A DNA stretch of 59,639 bases from Christensenella sp. UBA4636 (GCA_002405915.1 DHMS01000043.1:1-59639); one strand, 5' to 3'. Shown: positions 1 to 7,301, counted from the stretch's first letter. Made by a program: numbers and translations. The notes: generated by a model not told the origin, from the letters alone.

Positions 1-118
1 ACTTTTATTTGCAGGTCTTAAAAATTTATTCGATAGGCGGCAACTGTCTGATATCTTGCGTTTTCCACATTTCAAGCAGTGCTTTTATTAAATTATAATC
101 TTTAATATATTATATGTC

Positions 119-136
119 AATAACTTTAAAGTTATT
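119..136. repeat. 18-bp perfect palindrome
   Basis: AATAACTTT is followed directly by AAAGTTATT. It lies about 50 bp upstream of the -35 box of the antitoxin gene. It could be an operator, but no regulator is assigned. The rest of bases 1-180 is AT-rich and I see no gene in it. Confidence 0.4.
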
Positions 137-186
137 GCGTTAATTTTTTTGCATTTCCTTGTTTCGGAAAATTCGTCTAAATTCTA

Positions 187-235
187 TTGACAGAGCTAAT
201 TATTATCGGGTATAATTATTTTAATAAGAAAGGAG
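187..235 (+). promoter_or_regulatory. Promoter and RBS of the antitoxin operon
   Basis: TTGACA (187-192) and TATAAT (211-216) are separated by 18 bp, both perfect consensus hexamers. A strong ribosome binding site AAGGAG (230-235) stands 9 nt before the ATG at 245. Confidence 0.75.
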
Positions 236-244
236 AATATAGAA

Positions 245-430
245 ATGATTAGCGTATTATCCGATATCGAATTGCAGAAAAATTTCGAAAAGTATCTAAA
301 ATACGTAGAGGACGGAAACGAAATTGTAATATTGCAGGACGGAAAAGAAGTTGCAAAACTTGTTCCTTACGAAAACAGTACGCCTTTAACAGTTTCGTCG
401 ATAGGAGTTCTGAAAGGCGATTGCGACTAA
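245..430 (+). CDS. Phd/YefM-family type II antitoxin
   Basis: This 61-residue protein has the Phd/YefM antitoxin N-terminal fold: a short strand, a helix with residues NFEKYLKYVEDG, then the strand pair EIVILQDGKEVAKLVP that is typical of the family. Phd proteins dimerise, bind their own promoter with the N-terminal half and neutralise a toxin with the C-terminal tail. The tail here is short (about 20 residues after AKLVPYE). The next gene is a DUF3791 protein, not a recognisable Doc, RelE or YoeB toxin, so the cognate toxin is unclear: the pair may be an unusual module or an orphan remnant. The family call rests on sequence pattern only. Confidence 0.7.
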   Translation: MISVLSDIELQKNFEKYLKYVEDGNEIVILQDGKEVAKLVPYENSTPLTVSSIGVLKGDCD

Positions 431-469
431 AATAATTTTTGTAAAAAAAGTAGTTTTTTGAGGTTTAAC

Positions 470-676
470 ATGACGGATACGTTAGCGTTCAAAGCGTTTT
501 GTTTCGAAGCGTATAAGGCAGAAAAAAATCTTAATGGCAGAGAGGCTATGCGTATTTTTAAAGAATACGGCGTTCTCGATTATCTCGGCAAGTTTTACGA
601 CGTTCTCCATACGACCGGCAGAGAATACATGATAGAGGACATAGACAAATTTATCGAAGCGAGAAAACGCGCTTGA
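470..676 (+). CDS. DUF3791 family protein
   Basis: A small 68-residue protein matching the DUF3791 pattern: an N-terminal FKAFCFEAYKAEKNLNGREA segment, then the signature FKEYGVLDYLGKFYDVLHT, then a short acidic helix. I chose the ATG at 470 rather than the in-frame TTG at 458, because GAGG at 460-463 sits 6 nt before 470. DUF3791 genes are often found beside DUF3990 (ADP-ribosyltransferase-like) genes in Firmicutes and are thought to be partner or antitoxin proteins. No DUF3990 gene is visible here. It follows the Phd-like gene by 39 bp and is probably cotranscribed with it. Confidence 0.65.
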   Translation: MTDTLAFKAFCFEAYKAEKNLNGREAMRIFKEYGVLDYLGKFYDVLHTTGREYMIEDIDKFIEARKRA

Positions 677-723
677 AGAGCGAAATGTCGCTTTTTAAAA
701 TTTAAGACAAGAGAGGTGCTTTT

Positions 724-1965
724 ATGAAAATTTTTAAGAAAACAGTTAGCTTTTTGCTGCTTGCCGCCGTGTGCTTCTGCGCTTTTTCGGGGTGCAATGC
801 GGATTCGCGAAACTTTAGAGCAAAAAAAGTGGAAGCAGAAGAACTTACGGCAAAAGTTGCCGCGCAAACGGTTGAAAGCAAAGACGCGGACGACGAATTT
901 TCCGTTATATACAACGACTTCGCCGTAAAAATGACTAAGGCGCTGTATAAAAACGAAAACGCTTGCATTTCTCCGCTTTCGATTGCCGCCGCGTTCGGTA
1001 TGGTGACGAACGGCGCGAAAGGCGAAACGAAAACCGAGCTTGAAACCTTGCTCGGCGCGGATATACAAACGATAAACGCATACTTTGCTTCGCTTATGCA
1101 AAAAAGCTCGGATAGCAAAGAATTGCACGTCGCTAACTCCGTTTGGAGCAGAAAAAACGCCGTCACGATTGAAAACGATTTTTTGAACGTCGTAAAAAAC
1201 AACTATCTTGCTCAGTTTTATTCCGCTTCCTTTGACGGCGAAACGGTTAAGGATATAAACAACTGGGTATACAACAACACGCGCGGCGGCATAGATAAAA
1301 TCATTGACGATATCGACAGCGACACCGTTTTGTATCTTTTGAACGCGCTTGATTTCGAAGCCGAATGGCAGGATAAATTCGAAAAAGATTCTATCGGCGA
1401 CGAAACTTTTTACGGCGTGAAAAGCGAAGCCGTCGTTCCCGTTATGCGCGCCACCGAGCAAAGCTATATCAAAACGGAAACGGCGAAAGGCTTTATCAAA
1501 CCGTACGTCGGCGGCGAATACAAGTTTGCGGCGATTTTGCCCGACGAAAATATTTCTATCGACGATTTTTTAAACTCTCTCACGGGCGAAAGCTTGACGG
1601 CAATTTTGTCGAGTGCAAAAAAGACTTCCGTTGAGATAGGTTTGCCCAAATTCGATTTCGAAAATCAATTCGACTTAATTCCGATATTAAAAAAGCTTGG
1701 CGTAAACAAAGCTTTTTCGGGCGAAGCCGACCTTTCCGCGCTCGGCAAAACCACACGCGGCAACCTTTATATCGGCGGCGCGGTGCATAAAACGCACATC
1801 ACGGTAAACGAGCAGAAAACGAAAGCAAGCGCGGTTACGGCAATCGTCGGCAAGGACACCGCTATGCCTTCTACCCCGCCCGTAATTTTAACGAGACCTT
1901 TCGTCTACATGATACTCAATTCTTCTTTCTTGCCCGTCTTTATGGGCGTAATCGCGCAGTTTTAA
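724..1965 (+). CDS. Serpin-family lipoprotein (serine protease inhibitor)
   Basis: A 413-residue serpin. The N-terminus is a lipoprotein signal peptide (basic KIFKK, hydrophobic core, lipobox FSGC with Cys24), so the inhibitor should be anchored outside the membrane. Serpin signatures follow: ISPLSIAAAFGMVTNGAKGET, LYLLNALDFEAEWQDKF and, near the end, the hinge NEQKTKASAVTAI followed by the reactive centre loop and FVYMILNSSFLPVFMGVI. Serpins trap proteases by insertion of the cleaved loop. The small residues at P12-P9 (ASAV) favour an inhibitor, although the usual P15 Gly appears to be Lys. The likely role is defence against host or neighbour proteases. It precedes the fic gene by 38 bp. The last 255 bp recur at 6092-6346 with a different reactive loop (see findings). 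Confidence 0.9.
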   Translation: MKIFKKTVSFLLLAAVCFCAFSGCNADSRNFRAKKVEAEELTAKVAAQTVESKDADDEFSVIYNDFAVKMTKALYKNENACISPLSIAAAFGMVTNGAKGETKTELETLLGADIQTINAYFASLMQKSSDSKELHVANSVWSRKNAVTIENDFLNVVKNNYLAQFYSASFDGETVKDINNWVYNNTRGGIDKIIDDIDSDTVLYLLNALDFEAEWQDKFEKDSIGDETFYGVKSEAVVPVMRATEQSYIKTETAKGFIKPYVGGEYKFAAILPDENISIDDFLNSLTGESLTAILSSAKKTSVEIGLPKFDFENQFDLIPILKKLGVNKAFSGEADLSALGKTTRGNLYIGGAVHKTHITVNEQKTKASAVTAIVGKDTAMPSTPPVILTRPFVYMILNSSFLPVFMGVIAQF

Positions 1966-2003
1966 AGTTTTGAGAGGGGAAAAAATAAAAAAGGATTTAT
2001 TGT

Positions 2004-2861
2004 ATGCTAAAAACTTCCATTAGGTTTTTTGAAGATATACCGGTAAGAGCCGTGTGGGATAACGAAGCTTCTAAGTGGTGGTTTTGCGCTATGGATATAG
2101 CCGAAGCTTTAACGAAGAGTAAAAACCCCCGTTCTTATTGGAATGCTATAAAACGGAGAAAACCCGAGTTGTCGACAATTTGTCGACAACTGAAATTGAC
2201 TGCCGCCGACGGAAAAAAATATATGACCGACGTTGTTTGCGACGAAGGCGTAAATATACTTGTCGCTCTTATTCCGAGTAAAAAATCCGTTATTTTTGAA
2301 AAATGGTTGAAAGGAATAGGAACGTCAATCGACGAAAAAAGCAAACAAAAAGCATATGAACTATTTGAGTCCGGGCTTATAAACTCTATCGAAGTCGGAA
2401 CGGTAAACGGTTTACAGCAAATTCATTCCTATATTTTCGGCGGTTTATACGATTTTGCCGGGCAGATACGTTCGGTAAACATTGCTAAAGGCGGTTTTGC
2501 TTTTGCTCCGGCTATGTTTTTACAAGACAACTTGAAGCTTATTGAAAAAATGCTTGAGGACACCGTAGAAAATATCGTCAAGAAGTACGTTGAAATGAAC
2601 GTTGCGCACCCGTTTATGGAAGGTAATGGCAGAAGTACGAGAATTTGGTTGGATTTAATTCTCAAAAAGAATTTGCATAAATGCACCGATTGGAGCAAAA
2701 TCGACAAACGCGAATATCTCACGGCTATGCAGGAAAGCCCCGTAAATTATACACATATTTACGAACTTATAAAAGGCGCATTAACCGACGATATTGACGA
2801 CCGCGAAATATTTATGAAAGGTATAGATTATTCGTATTATTACGAACAAGTCGACGAATAA
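2004..2861 (+). CDS. BRO-N / Fic domain fusion protein (putative AMP-transferase)
   Basis: 285 residues. Residues about 5-105 resemble the BRO-N (phage antirepressor-like) domain: VRAVWDNEASKWWFCAMDIAEAL, then LSTICRQLK and KSVIFEKWL. Residues about 120-265 form a Fic domain with the complete active-site motif HPFMEGNGRSTR (His202) and the flap segment SVNIAKGGFAF. Fic enzymes normally transfer AMP from ATP to hydroxyl side chains of target proteins. The motif is intact, so activity is plausible. I do not see an (S/T)xxxE(G/N) inhibitory helix or a small upstream antitoxin gene, so control is unknown. A perfect 10-bp inverted repeat lies inside the gene at 2168-2190. Position after the serpin suggests a shared accessory cassette. 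Confidence 0.85.
   Translation: MLKTSIRFFEDIPVRAVWDNEASKWWFCAMDIAEALTKSKNPRSYWNAIKRRKPELSTICRQLKLTAADGKKYMTDVVCDEGVNILVALIPSKKSVIFEKWLKGIGTSIDEKSKQKAYELFESGLINSIEVGTVNGLQQIHSYIFGGLYDFAGQIRSVNIAKGGFAFAPAMFLQDNLKLIEKMLEDTVENIVKKYVEMNVAHPFMEGNGRSTRIWLDLILKKNLHKCTDWSKIDKREYLTAMQESPVNYTHIYELIKGALTDDIDDREIFMKGIDYSYYYEQVDE
2168..2190. repeat. Inverted repeat inside fic coding sequence
   Basis: GTTGTCGACA, 3 nt, TGTCGACAAC: a perfect 10-bp inverted repeat encoding the LSTICRQ part of the BRO-N domain. A decayed counterpart with the same arms layout is found at 6377-6399. Confidence 0.6.
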
Positions 2862-2918
2862 AAATTTCGAAAAACATAAATGAGTGCAATTCAATACAAA
2901 CGAAAGAGGAAAAGCTAA

Positions 2919-4508
2919 ATGGAGTGGGAAAAATATTTCGAAAATACAATTTTAAAACGCGGCGCGGATTACTTTAAAAAGGGTAAAGTCATTGATTTTC
3001 GGGAGGACGGAAGTACCTGTACTGCCACGGTGCTCGGTAGCGACGAGTACATGGTAACCGTCGAGTTTGATGAAAACGGTGAAGTTGCCGATATGCAATG
3101 CGATTGCCCGTATGCGGAAAGCGGCGAGTATTGTAAGCATATGGCGGCGGTGCTGTATCGAAAAGATAACGGAGAAGTCGAAACGGCGCATAGTAAAAGA
3201 AAGTCAAACGCAGCAAAGAAAACATGCCGTATAGAATTAGAAACAGATATCGAAAGTTTTGATGATGAAAAAGCTGATATCGCCGCATTGAAAAACGAAA
3301 TCGATTGGACGATAGACAGTTACAAACATCGTGGGTTTATCGATTATCGCGACGCGTACGATTGCGCGGCGGAAGTGTCGGATATAATGACGACAAACGC
3401 GGAGCTATGTATAGAAACGTGGCGATACAAGGAAGCTTTCGAGTATTCGTTTTATGTTATGAAAAAATTTTGCTCTACGGATATGGACGATTCGGACGGC
3501 GGCACGGGATTGCTTTGCGACTACGGAATAGAAATATGGGAGAGAGCTATAGAAAACGCCGAAGCGGAAAAATATGCCTTCGATAAGCTTTTAAAATACA
3601 AATGTACCGAAAACGCGTGGTATTTTAAGGATTTAGCCGAAGATTTTTTGTTGGAACATTTCGATAAACAGCAATTTTTTGCGCAAAAACTAAAATATGT
3701 GGATAAGCGCATCGAAGAAACAAAAAAGAGCGGCGGATACGTCGAATATAAACTTGGCAACTATTTAAAAGCTAAAGCGATTATATTAAAAAGAATGGAT
3801 TTGACCGGAGAGGCTTTTGAAAAATTCTGCGCCGATAATTGGAAATATTCCGAAATACAGACTTATTATATAGACGAAAAAATTGAAAACGGTTTATATA
3901 AAGAAGCTGAAAAATTGTTGCAAAAATGCCTTGAAAGCCCTACCCGTGGCGGCGTTTCTTCCGACTATTGCAGACGGAAGTTGATGCTTGTATACAAACA
4001 AATCGGAGATAATGCTGCGTATCGAAAAACATTGACCGATTTTGTGTCTTTTGAACGCTCTTGCACTATGGACGATTACAAAGAGTTGAAAGGGCTTTAC
4101 ACGGCGGAAGAATGGCTTAACATGAGAGATGCCGTTCAGAAAAATATAGAAAAAATAAATAAATATTTGTTGCCTGAAATTTTCAGCTTCGAGGGACAAA
4201 CGGAACAATTGTTGCGTTTTGCCGTTTCCGAAAGCGGGATATGGTACATAAAAAAGTACGAAAAAGAGTTGATACCAAAGTATTCGACCGAAGTTTTTAA
4301 AAAATATACGGAGGAATTCCGAAAAATGACGGCTTCCGCTTCGTCGAGGAAGATATACAAAGATATTGTTAGAGAACTTCGCAGATTGAATCGCTATGAC
4401 GAAGGGAAAACTTTTGTTTGCGAACTGGTTACGGAATGGAGAAGAAAATATCCTAACCGTAGGGCAATGATGGAAGAACTTGATAAATTAGTCGTTTCAA
4501 AAAAGTAA
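2919..4508 (+). CDS. SWIM zinc-finger protein
   Basis: 529 residues. The N-terminal SWIM domain (about residues 1-75) starts with YFENTILKRGADYFKKGKV and carries the zinc motif CDCPYAESGEYCKHMAAVLY, that is CxC then CxH. SWIM domains bind zinc and are thought to mediate DNA or protein contacts. The remaining 430 residues are mostly helical, with repeat-like segments (for example LYKEAEKLLQKCLES) reminiscent of TPR-like solenoids, and no enzymatic motif. The ribosome binding site is AAAGAGG before the ATG. It is the third gene of the serpin-fic group and ends 77 bp before the convergent ATPase gene. The substrate or partner is unknown. Confidence 0.8.
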   Translation: MEWEKYFENTILKRGADYFKKGKVIDFREDGSTCTATVLGSDEYMVTVEFDENGEVADMQCDCPYAESGEYCKHMAAVLYRKDNGEVETAHSKRKSNAAKKTCRIELETDIESFDDEKADIAALKNEIDWTIDSYKHRGFIDYRDAYDCAAEVSDIMTTNAELCIETWRYKEAFEYSFYVMKKFCSTDMDDSDGGTGLLCDYGIEIWERAIENAEAEKYAFDKLLKYKCTENAWYFKDLAEDFLLEHFDKQQFFAQKLKYVDKRIEETKKSGGYVEYKLGNYLKAKAIILKRMDLTGEAFEKFCADNWKYSEIQTYYIDEKIENGLYKEAEKLLQKCLESPTRGGVSSDYCRRKLMLVYKQIGDNAAYRKTLTDFVSFERSCTMDDYKELKGLYTAEEWLNMRDAVQKNIEKINKYLLPEIFSFEGQTEQLLRFAVSESGIWYIKKYEKELIPKYSTEVFKKYTEEFRKMTASASSRKIYKDIVRELRRLNRYDEGKTFVCELVTEWRRKYPNRRAMMEELDKLVVSKK

Positions 4509-4533
4509 AATCGCCGTAAGAGGCGTAAAAAAG

Positions 4534-4581
4534 AAAGGCTTTAGCAAATTGCACTTTTTTTGCAATCTACGAAAGCCTTTT
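4534..4581. terminator. Palindrome P1, bidirectional terminator
   Basis: Arms AAAGGCTTTAGCAAATTGCA and TGCAATCTACGAAAGCCTTT pair at 17 of 20 positions around a T-rich loop. It lies between convergent genes and can terminate both. A close relative (P2) lies at 6044-6091 on the other side of the ATPase gene. Confidence 0.65.
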
Positions 4582-4585
4582 ACGG

Positions 4586-5884
4586 TTATAAACAAAACGC
4601 CGCATATAACGGAATTGATTTTATGCCGTTTTCAAAACCGAAATTCTTTGAAGAAATACGAATAGAATAAGAAGGCATATATTTTTCTACAAATATTTTA
4701 AGACTTCTCGCTCTCACGTTGTTTGACGATTTAACTTCGACAGGGACGACGGAATCGTTTTGACGGATAACGAAATCAAGCTCTGCTTTGCCGTCGGATT
4801 CCCAATAATTTAGTCTGTAGCCTTGCGCAACGAGTTGTTCGGCGATATAGTTTTCCGCGAGCAAGCCTCTTGCTCTGTCCGATATAGAGCTATTTATGAG
4901 AATATCTTGCGGAAGCGTTCCCGACTTAAAGCAAAGCAACCCGACGTCGGAATAGTAAATTTTGAATGAGTCGATTTGTTCGTAAACGGATAAAGGAAGT
5001 TTGCCCTCGGTGACTTTGATGTTTTCTAAAATGACGCCCGAAGCTTTTAACCATTGCAGTGAAAGTTCGTAATCTTTTGCTCGTGCGTTGCTCTTAACGA
5101 CGGCGTATTGAAATTTTGTGTTTTCCTTTGCAAGTTGAGCCGGGAGCGTGTTGAAAATAGCAATACTTCTTATTGTTTCGTTCGGTGTGGCGTATTTTGT
5201 CATATCCGCAATGTAAGAGTCCGAAATATCTGCCTGAACGGAACGAACGGAGTCAAAGTTATTTGTTTCAAGATAAGTTTTTACAACGGCGGGATAGCCG
5301 CCGACAACGAGGTATTTTCTGTAAAGTTCCAACGCAAGGTTATGATAAACGTCCGCAAGAGGGGTAAACGAAGAGTAAGATTCGCGGATTTTTCCTATGA
5401 GCGTATCGTTGTCGGTGGCGAGTAAAAATTCTTCGAAAGAAAGCGGATACATGGTAAGCATATCTACTTTGCCTACGGGGAATGAGAATTTGCCACGATT
5501 TATGGCAAGACCTAAAAGACTGCCCGCTGCAACGATATGGTATTCCGTCGCTTCCTCGGCAAAGTATTTGAGTGAAGTGAGCGCTTGCTCGCAAGCTTGT
5601 ATCTCGTCGAATATAATTAGCGTTTTTTGCGGAAAAATCGTTTGCTTTGCGTAAACGGAAATTTCTTCTATAATACGTTTCGGATTGAGGTCGGGTGCGA
5701 AAATTTTATGCAGCGTTTCCGTGTTGCCTTCAAAGTGTAGGTAAACGACGTTGTCGTAATGATTTCTTCCGAATTCCAATAACGCGTAGGTTTTTCCGAC
5801 TTGTCTTGCGCCCTTAACTAAAAGCGGCTTGCGACTTGCTGAATTTTTCCATTCAATAAGTTTATTTGTAATAAGGCGTTTCAT
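4586..5884 (-). CDS. AAA family ATPase with DUF4143 domain
   Basis: 432 residues. It starts MKRLITNKLIEWKNS and has a Walker A motif GARQVGKT (Lys31), a Walker B-like LIIFDEIQ at about residues 90-97, and sensor-like AAGSLLG. The C-terminal part (about 200-400) matches DUF4143, ending with the nuclease-like pattern ELDFVIRQNDSVVPVEVKSS. Such AAA_14/DUF4143 proteins are common, fast-spreading accessory genes of bacteria and archaea. Their cellular role is not established. It has its own promoter, and its neighbours lie on the opposite strand. Related palindromes on both sides suggest that it moved as a cassette. Confidence 0.9.
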   Translation of the reverse strand: MKRLITNKLIEWKNSASRKPLLVKGARQVGKTYALLEFGRNHYDNVVYLHFEGNTETLHKIFAPDLNPKRIIEEISVYAKQTIFPQKTLIIFDEIQACEQALTSLKYFAEEATEYHIVAAGSLLGLAINRGKFSFPVGKVDMLTMYPLSFEEFLLATDNDTLIGKIRESYSSFTPLADVYHNLALELYRKYLVVGGYPAVVKTYLETNNFDSVRSVQADISDSYIADMTKYATPNETIRSIAIFNTLPAQLAKENTKFQYAVVKSNARAKDYELSLQWLKASGVILENIKVTEGKLPLSVYEQIDSFKIYYSDVGLLCFKSGTLPQDILINSSISDRARGLLAENYIAEQLVAQGYRLNYWESDGKAELDFVIRQNDSVVPVEVKSSNNVRARSLKIFVEKYMPSYSIRISSKNFGFENGIKSIPLYAAFCL

Positions 5885-5914
5885 TGCAAAGTTCTCCTTT
5901 TTTACTCTGACCTA

Positions 5915-5943
5915 ATTATACGTCAAAACAAACAAAAAGTCAA
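5915..5943 (-). promoter_or_regulatory. Promoter of the ATPase gene
   Basis: Read on the minus strand: TTGACT (5938-5943), 17 bp, TATAAT (5915-5920). It lies 31 bp upstream of the ATG; an AGGAGAA ribosome binding site is also present. Confidence 0.75.
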
Positions 5944-6043
5944 CAAGTTTTACACTATTACGTTCCGAAAAGTGTTGTGTATATACACTAAAAAGAACAT
6001 AAAACGTTGAATCGTGTCGAAAAGATATATTAAACAATAAAAA

Positions 6044-6091
6044 AGGCTTTCGCAAATTGTGCTTTTTTGCAATTTACGATAGCCTTTTTTT
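6044..6091. terminator. Palindrome P2, related to P1
   Basis: Arms AAAGGCTTTCGCAAATTG and CAATTTACGATAGCCTTT pair at 16 of 18 positions and are followed by a T-run. It is clearly homologous to P1 at 4534-4581. The broken serpin copy begins exactly at its 3' edge. Confidence 0.6.
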
Positions 6092-6346
6092 GCTTTTTCG
6101 GGCGAAGCCGACCTTTCCGCGCTCGGCATAACCTCGTTCGGCAACCTCTATATCGGCGGCGCGGTGCATAAAACGCACATCACGGTAAACGAGCAGAAAA
6201 CGAAAGCAAGCGCGGTTACGGCAATCGTCGACAAGGCAACGAGCATTCCGGACGTTCCTTACGTAATTTTAAATAGACCTTTCGTCTACATGATTCTCGA
6301 TTCTTCTTCCTTACCCGTCTTTATAGGCGTAATCGCGCAGTTTTAA
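6092..6346 (+). pseudogene. Serpin 3'-end fragment with a different reactive centre loop
   Basis: 255 bp that align without gaps to the last 255 bp of the serpin gene (1711-1965), including the stop codon and the next roughly 30 bp. An 82-bp block covering the serpin hinge is identical. The following 48 bp (the reactive centre loop) differ at about 20 positions, nearly all changing amino acids (loop DKATSIPDVPYVILN against GKDTAMPSTPPVILT). The remaining 69 bp differ at only 5. There is no start codon or signal peptide, so it cannot make a serpin itself. A 60-residue ORF beginning at 6164 is open but I regard it as part of the fragment. Confidence 0.85.
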
Positions 6347-6405
6347 AGTTTTAAGAGGGGAGAAAATAAAAAACGAGTTGATTACATTCTGTAAACAACT
6401 GAAAT
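6347..6405 (+). pseudogene. Remnant of the serpin-fic junction
   Basis: Bases 6347-6376 match the spacer that follows the intact serpin. Bases 6374-6405 then resemble fic around 2165-2197: CGAGTTG and ACAACTGAAATTGA are kept, with a diverged middle that retains an imperfect hairpin. The stretch from the spacer to this fic segment lacks about 160 bp compared with the intact locus, so it is a deleted second copy of the cassette. Confidence 0.55.
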
Positions 6406-6412
6406 TGATTGT

Positions 6413-6450
6413 ACAAAAAACCGCCGTGGGGGTGAATGACCCCGCGGCGG
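6413..6450 (-). terminator. Terminator of the SRP RNA gene
   Basis: On the minus strand, a GC-rich stem (CCGCCGCGGGG pairing with CCCCACGGCGG) is followed by TTTTTT. It lies just after the RNA 3' end. Confidence 0.8.
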
Positions 6451-6465
6451 TAAAATATTCAAAAA

Positions 6466-6734
6466 AACTGCGCATTCCCCGTCGACGGCGAACACCGAAG
6501 CGATATTCCGACAGGCGGCTCCTTCAAAGCTTCCTTATGGCACACGAGCAAACATCGTTTAGCGCTGCTATATCCCTATCCTGACGCGGTTCGCGACCGC
6601 CCGTTGCATAAGACCTTAATATCAACGCTCCTTACCGAAACCTGCCTTCCATGCGCGCCGCCTCGGGGGACCTTCAGCCCAGCTGTAGCGGATTGCTGGT
6701 ACAGGGCACCGCTATCTCCCCGCTTAGCGCAGTA
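6466..6734 (-). ncRNA. ffs: Signal recognition particle RNA, large bacterial type
   Basis: About 269 nt on the minus strand. The 5' end (CTGCGC) pairs with the 3' end (GCGCAG). The first part contains GGTGCCCTGTACC...GCAATCCGCT, characteristic of Gram-positive SRP RNAs. Helix 8 reads GTCAGG-ATA-GGGA-TAT-AGCAGC: the symmetric internal loop CAGG/AGCAG that binds Ffh, closed by a GGGA (GNRA-type) tetraloop. The length shows the large form with an Alu domain, typical of Bacilli and Clostridia. With Ffh it targets nascent membrane and secreted proteins to the Sec translocon. The exact ends are estimated from the terminal helix. Confidence 0.9.
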
Positions 6735-6739
6735 ACGAT

Positions 6740-6768
6740 ATTTTACTATAATAAAAGAAAAAAAGCAA
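6740..6768 (-). promoter_or_regulatory. Promoter of the SRP RNA gene
   Basis: Minus strand: TTGCTT (6763-6768), 17 bp, TAAAAT (6740-6745), placing the start near 6734. It is divergent from the ileS promoter 30 bp away. Confidence 0.7.
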
Positions 6769-6799
6769 GTCTTTTTTACGTGTTTTTGCGTTTATTCGC

Positions 6800-6828
6800 T
6801 TTACAGAGTTCGTTTTGTTTGGTAAAAT
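6800..6828 (+). promoter_or_regulatory. Promoter of the ileS T-box transcript
   Basis: TTTACA (6800-6805), 17 bp, TAAAAT (6823-6828). Transcription should start near 6835, giving a leader of about 465 nt before ileS. Confidence 0.65.
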
Positions 6829-6834
6829 AATAAT

Positions 6835-7225
6835 AACCCGAATTTGAAGCGGCAAAAACCGAGCTTTCGGGCAAGCTAAGCTATAAACGGAAACAAGTTC
6901 TTAAAGGAGTCCTTTCAAGCGAGCGGTTACGGTGGGAGTCCGCAAGGCTAATTCTTTAAGGGTATCCTTCCGTTTGCTTTCTTTCAAGACGTGACTTTTT
7001 CTTTCTCGTTTGCGGAAAACACCGGCAAGCGTTTGCGGCGGACGAAACGCGCAAACAAAAAAAGAAAAGCGGGCGGAATAAAAAGAGGTTAGCCTTAACC
7101 GCGACGAAAGGCAAAAAAAGAGCGGCTTTTTACGTGCGCGAAACAATGCGTAAAAAACGGAAAGCCGAAACAGAGTGGTACCGCGGAATTTTTCGTCTCT
7201 GTAGAGAGGCGGATTTTTTATTTTT
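6835..7225 (+). promoter_or_regulatory. T-box riboswitch, isoleucine (ileS leader)
   Basis: The conserved T-box core AGAGTGGTACCGCG is at 7172-7185. Its TGGT can pair with the ACCA end of uncharged tRNA-Ile. It is followed by a terminator stem CGTCTCT/AGAGGCG and T-run (7194-7219). Upstream, the AAGCGAGCGG and GGTGGGAG elements fit the apical part of stem I. A candidate specifier codon ATC (Ile) is at 6964-6966, in the expected place 3' of the apical loop, but the stem pairing was judged by eye. Uncharged tRNA-Ile should favour the antiterminator and ileS expression. Confidence 0.85.
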
Positions 7226-7301
7226 TAGTAACGAAAATGCGCTTCGCAAAAACATTTAATCGCAAAATATTCGTTAAAAACGAAAAAGGAGCAGGACTCT
7301 T

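Noticed and set aside
595..1461. Long minus-strand open frame (288 codons)
   Set aside because: It lies opposite the serpin gene, whose signal peptide and family motifs are clear. The frame opens because the plus strand avoids certain codons.
6164..6346. 60-codon frame as a separate small gene
   Set aside because: It is the end of the broken serpin copy and homology starts 72 bp earlier; there is no promoter or ribosome binding site.
6378..6584. 68-codon plus-strand frame
   Set aside because: It runs into the SRP RNA gene and its terminator on the other strand.
6901..7146. Minus-strand open frame of 81 codons
   Set aside because: It is opposite the ileS T-box leader, has no ribosome binding site and is very basic and of low sense.
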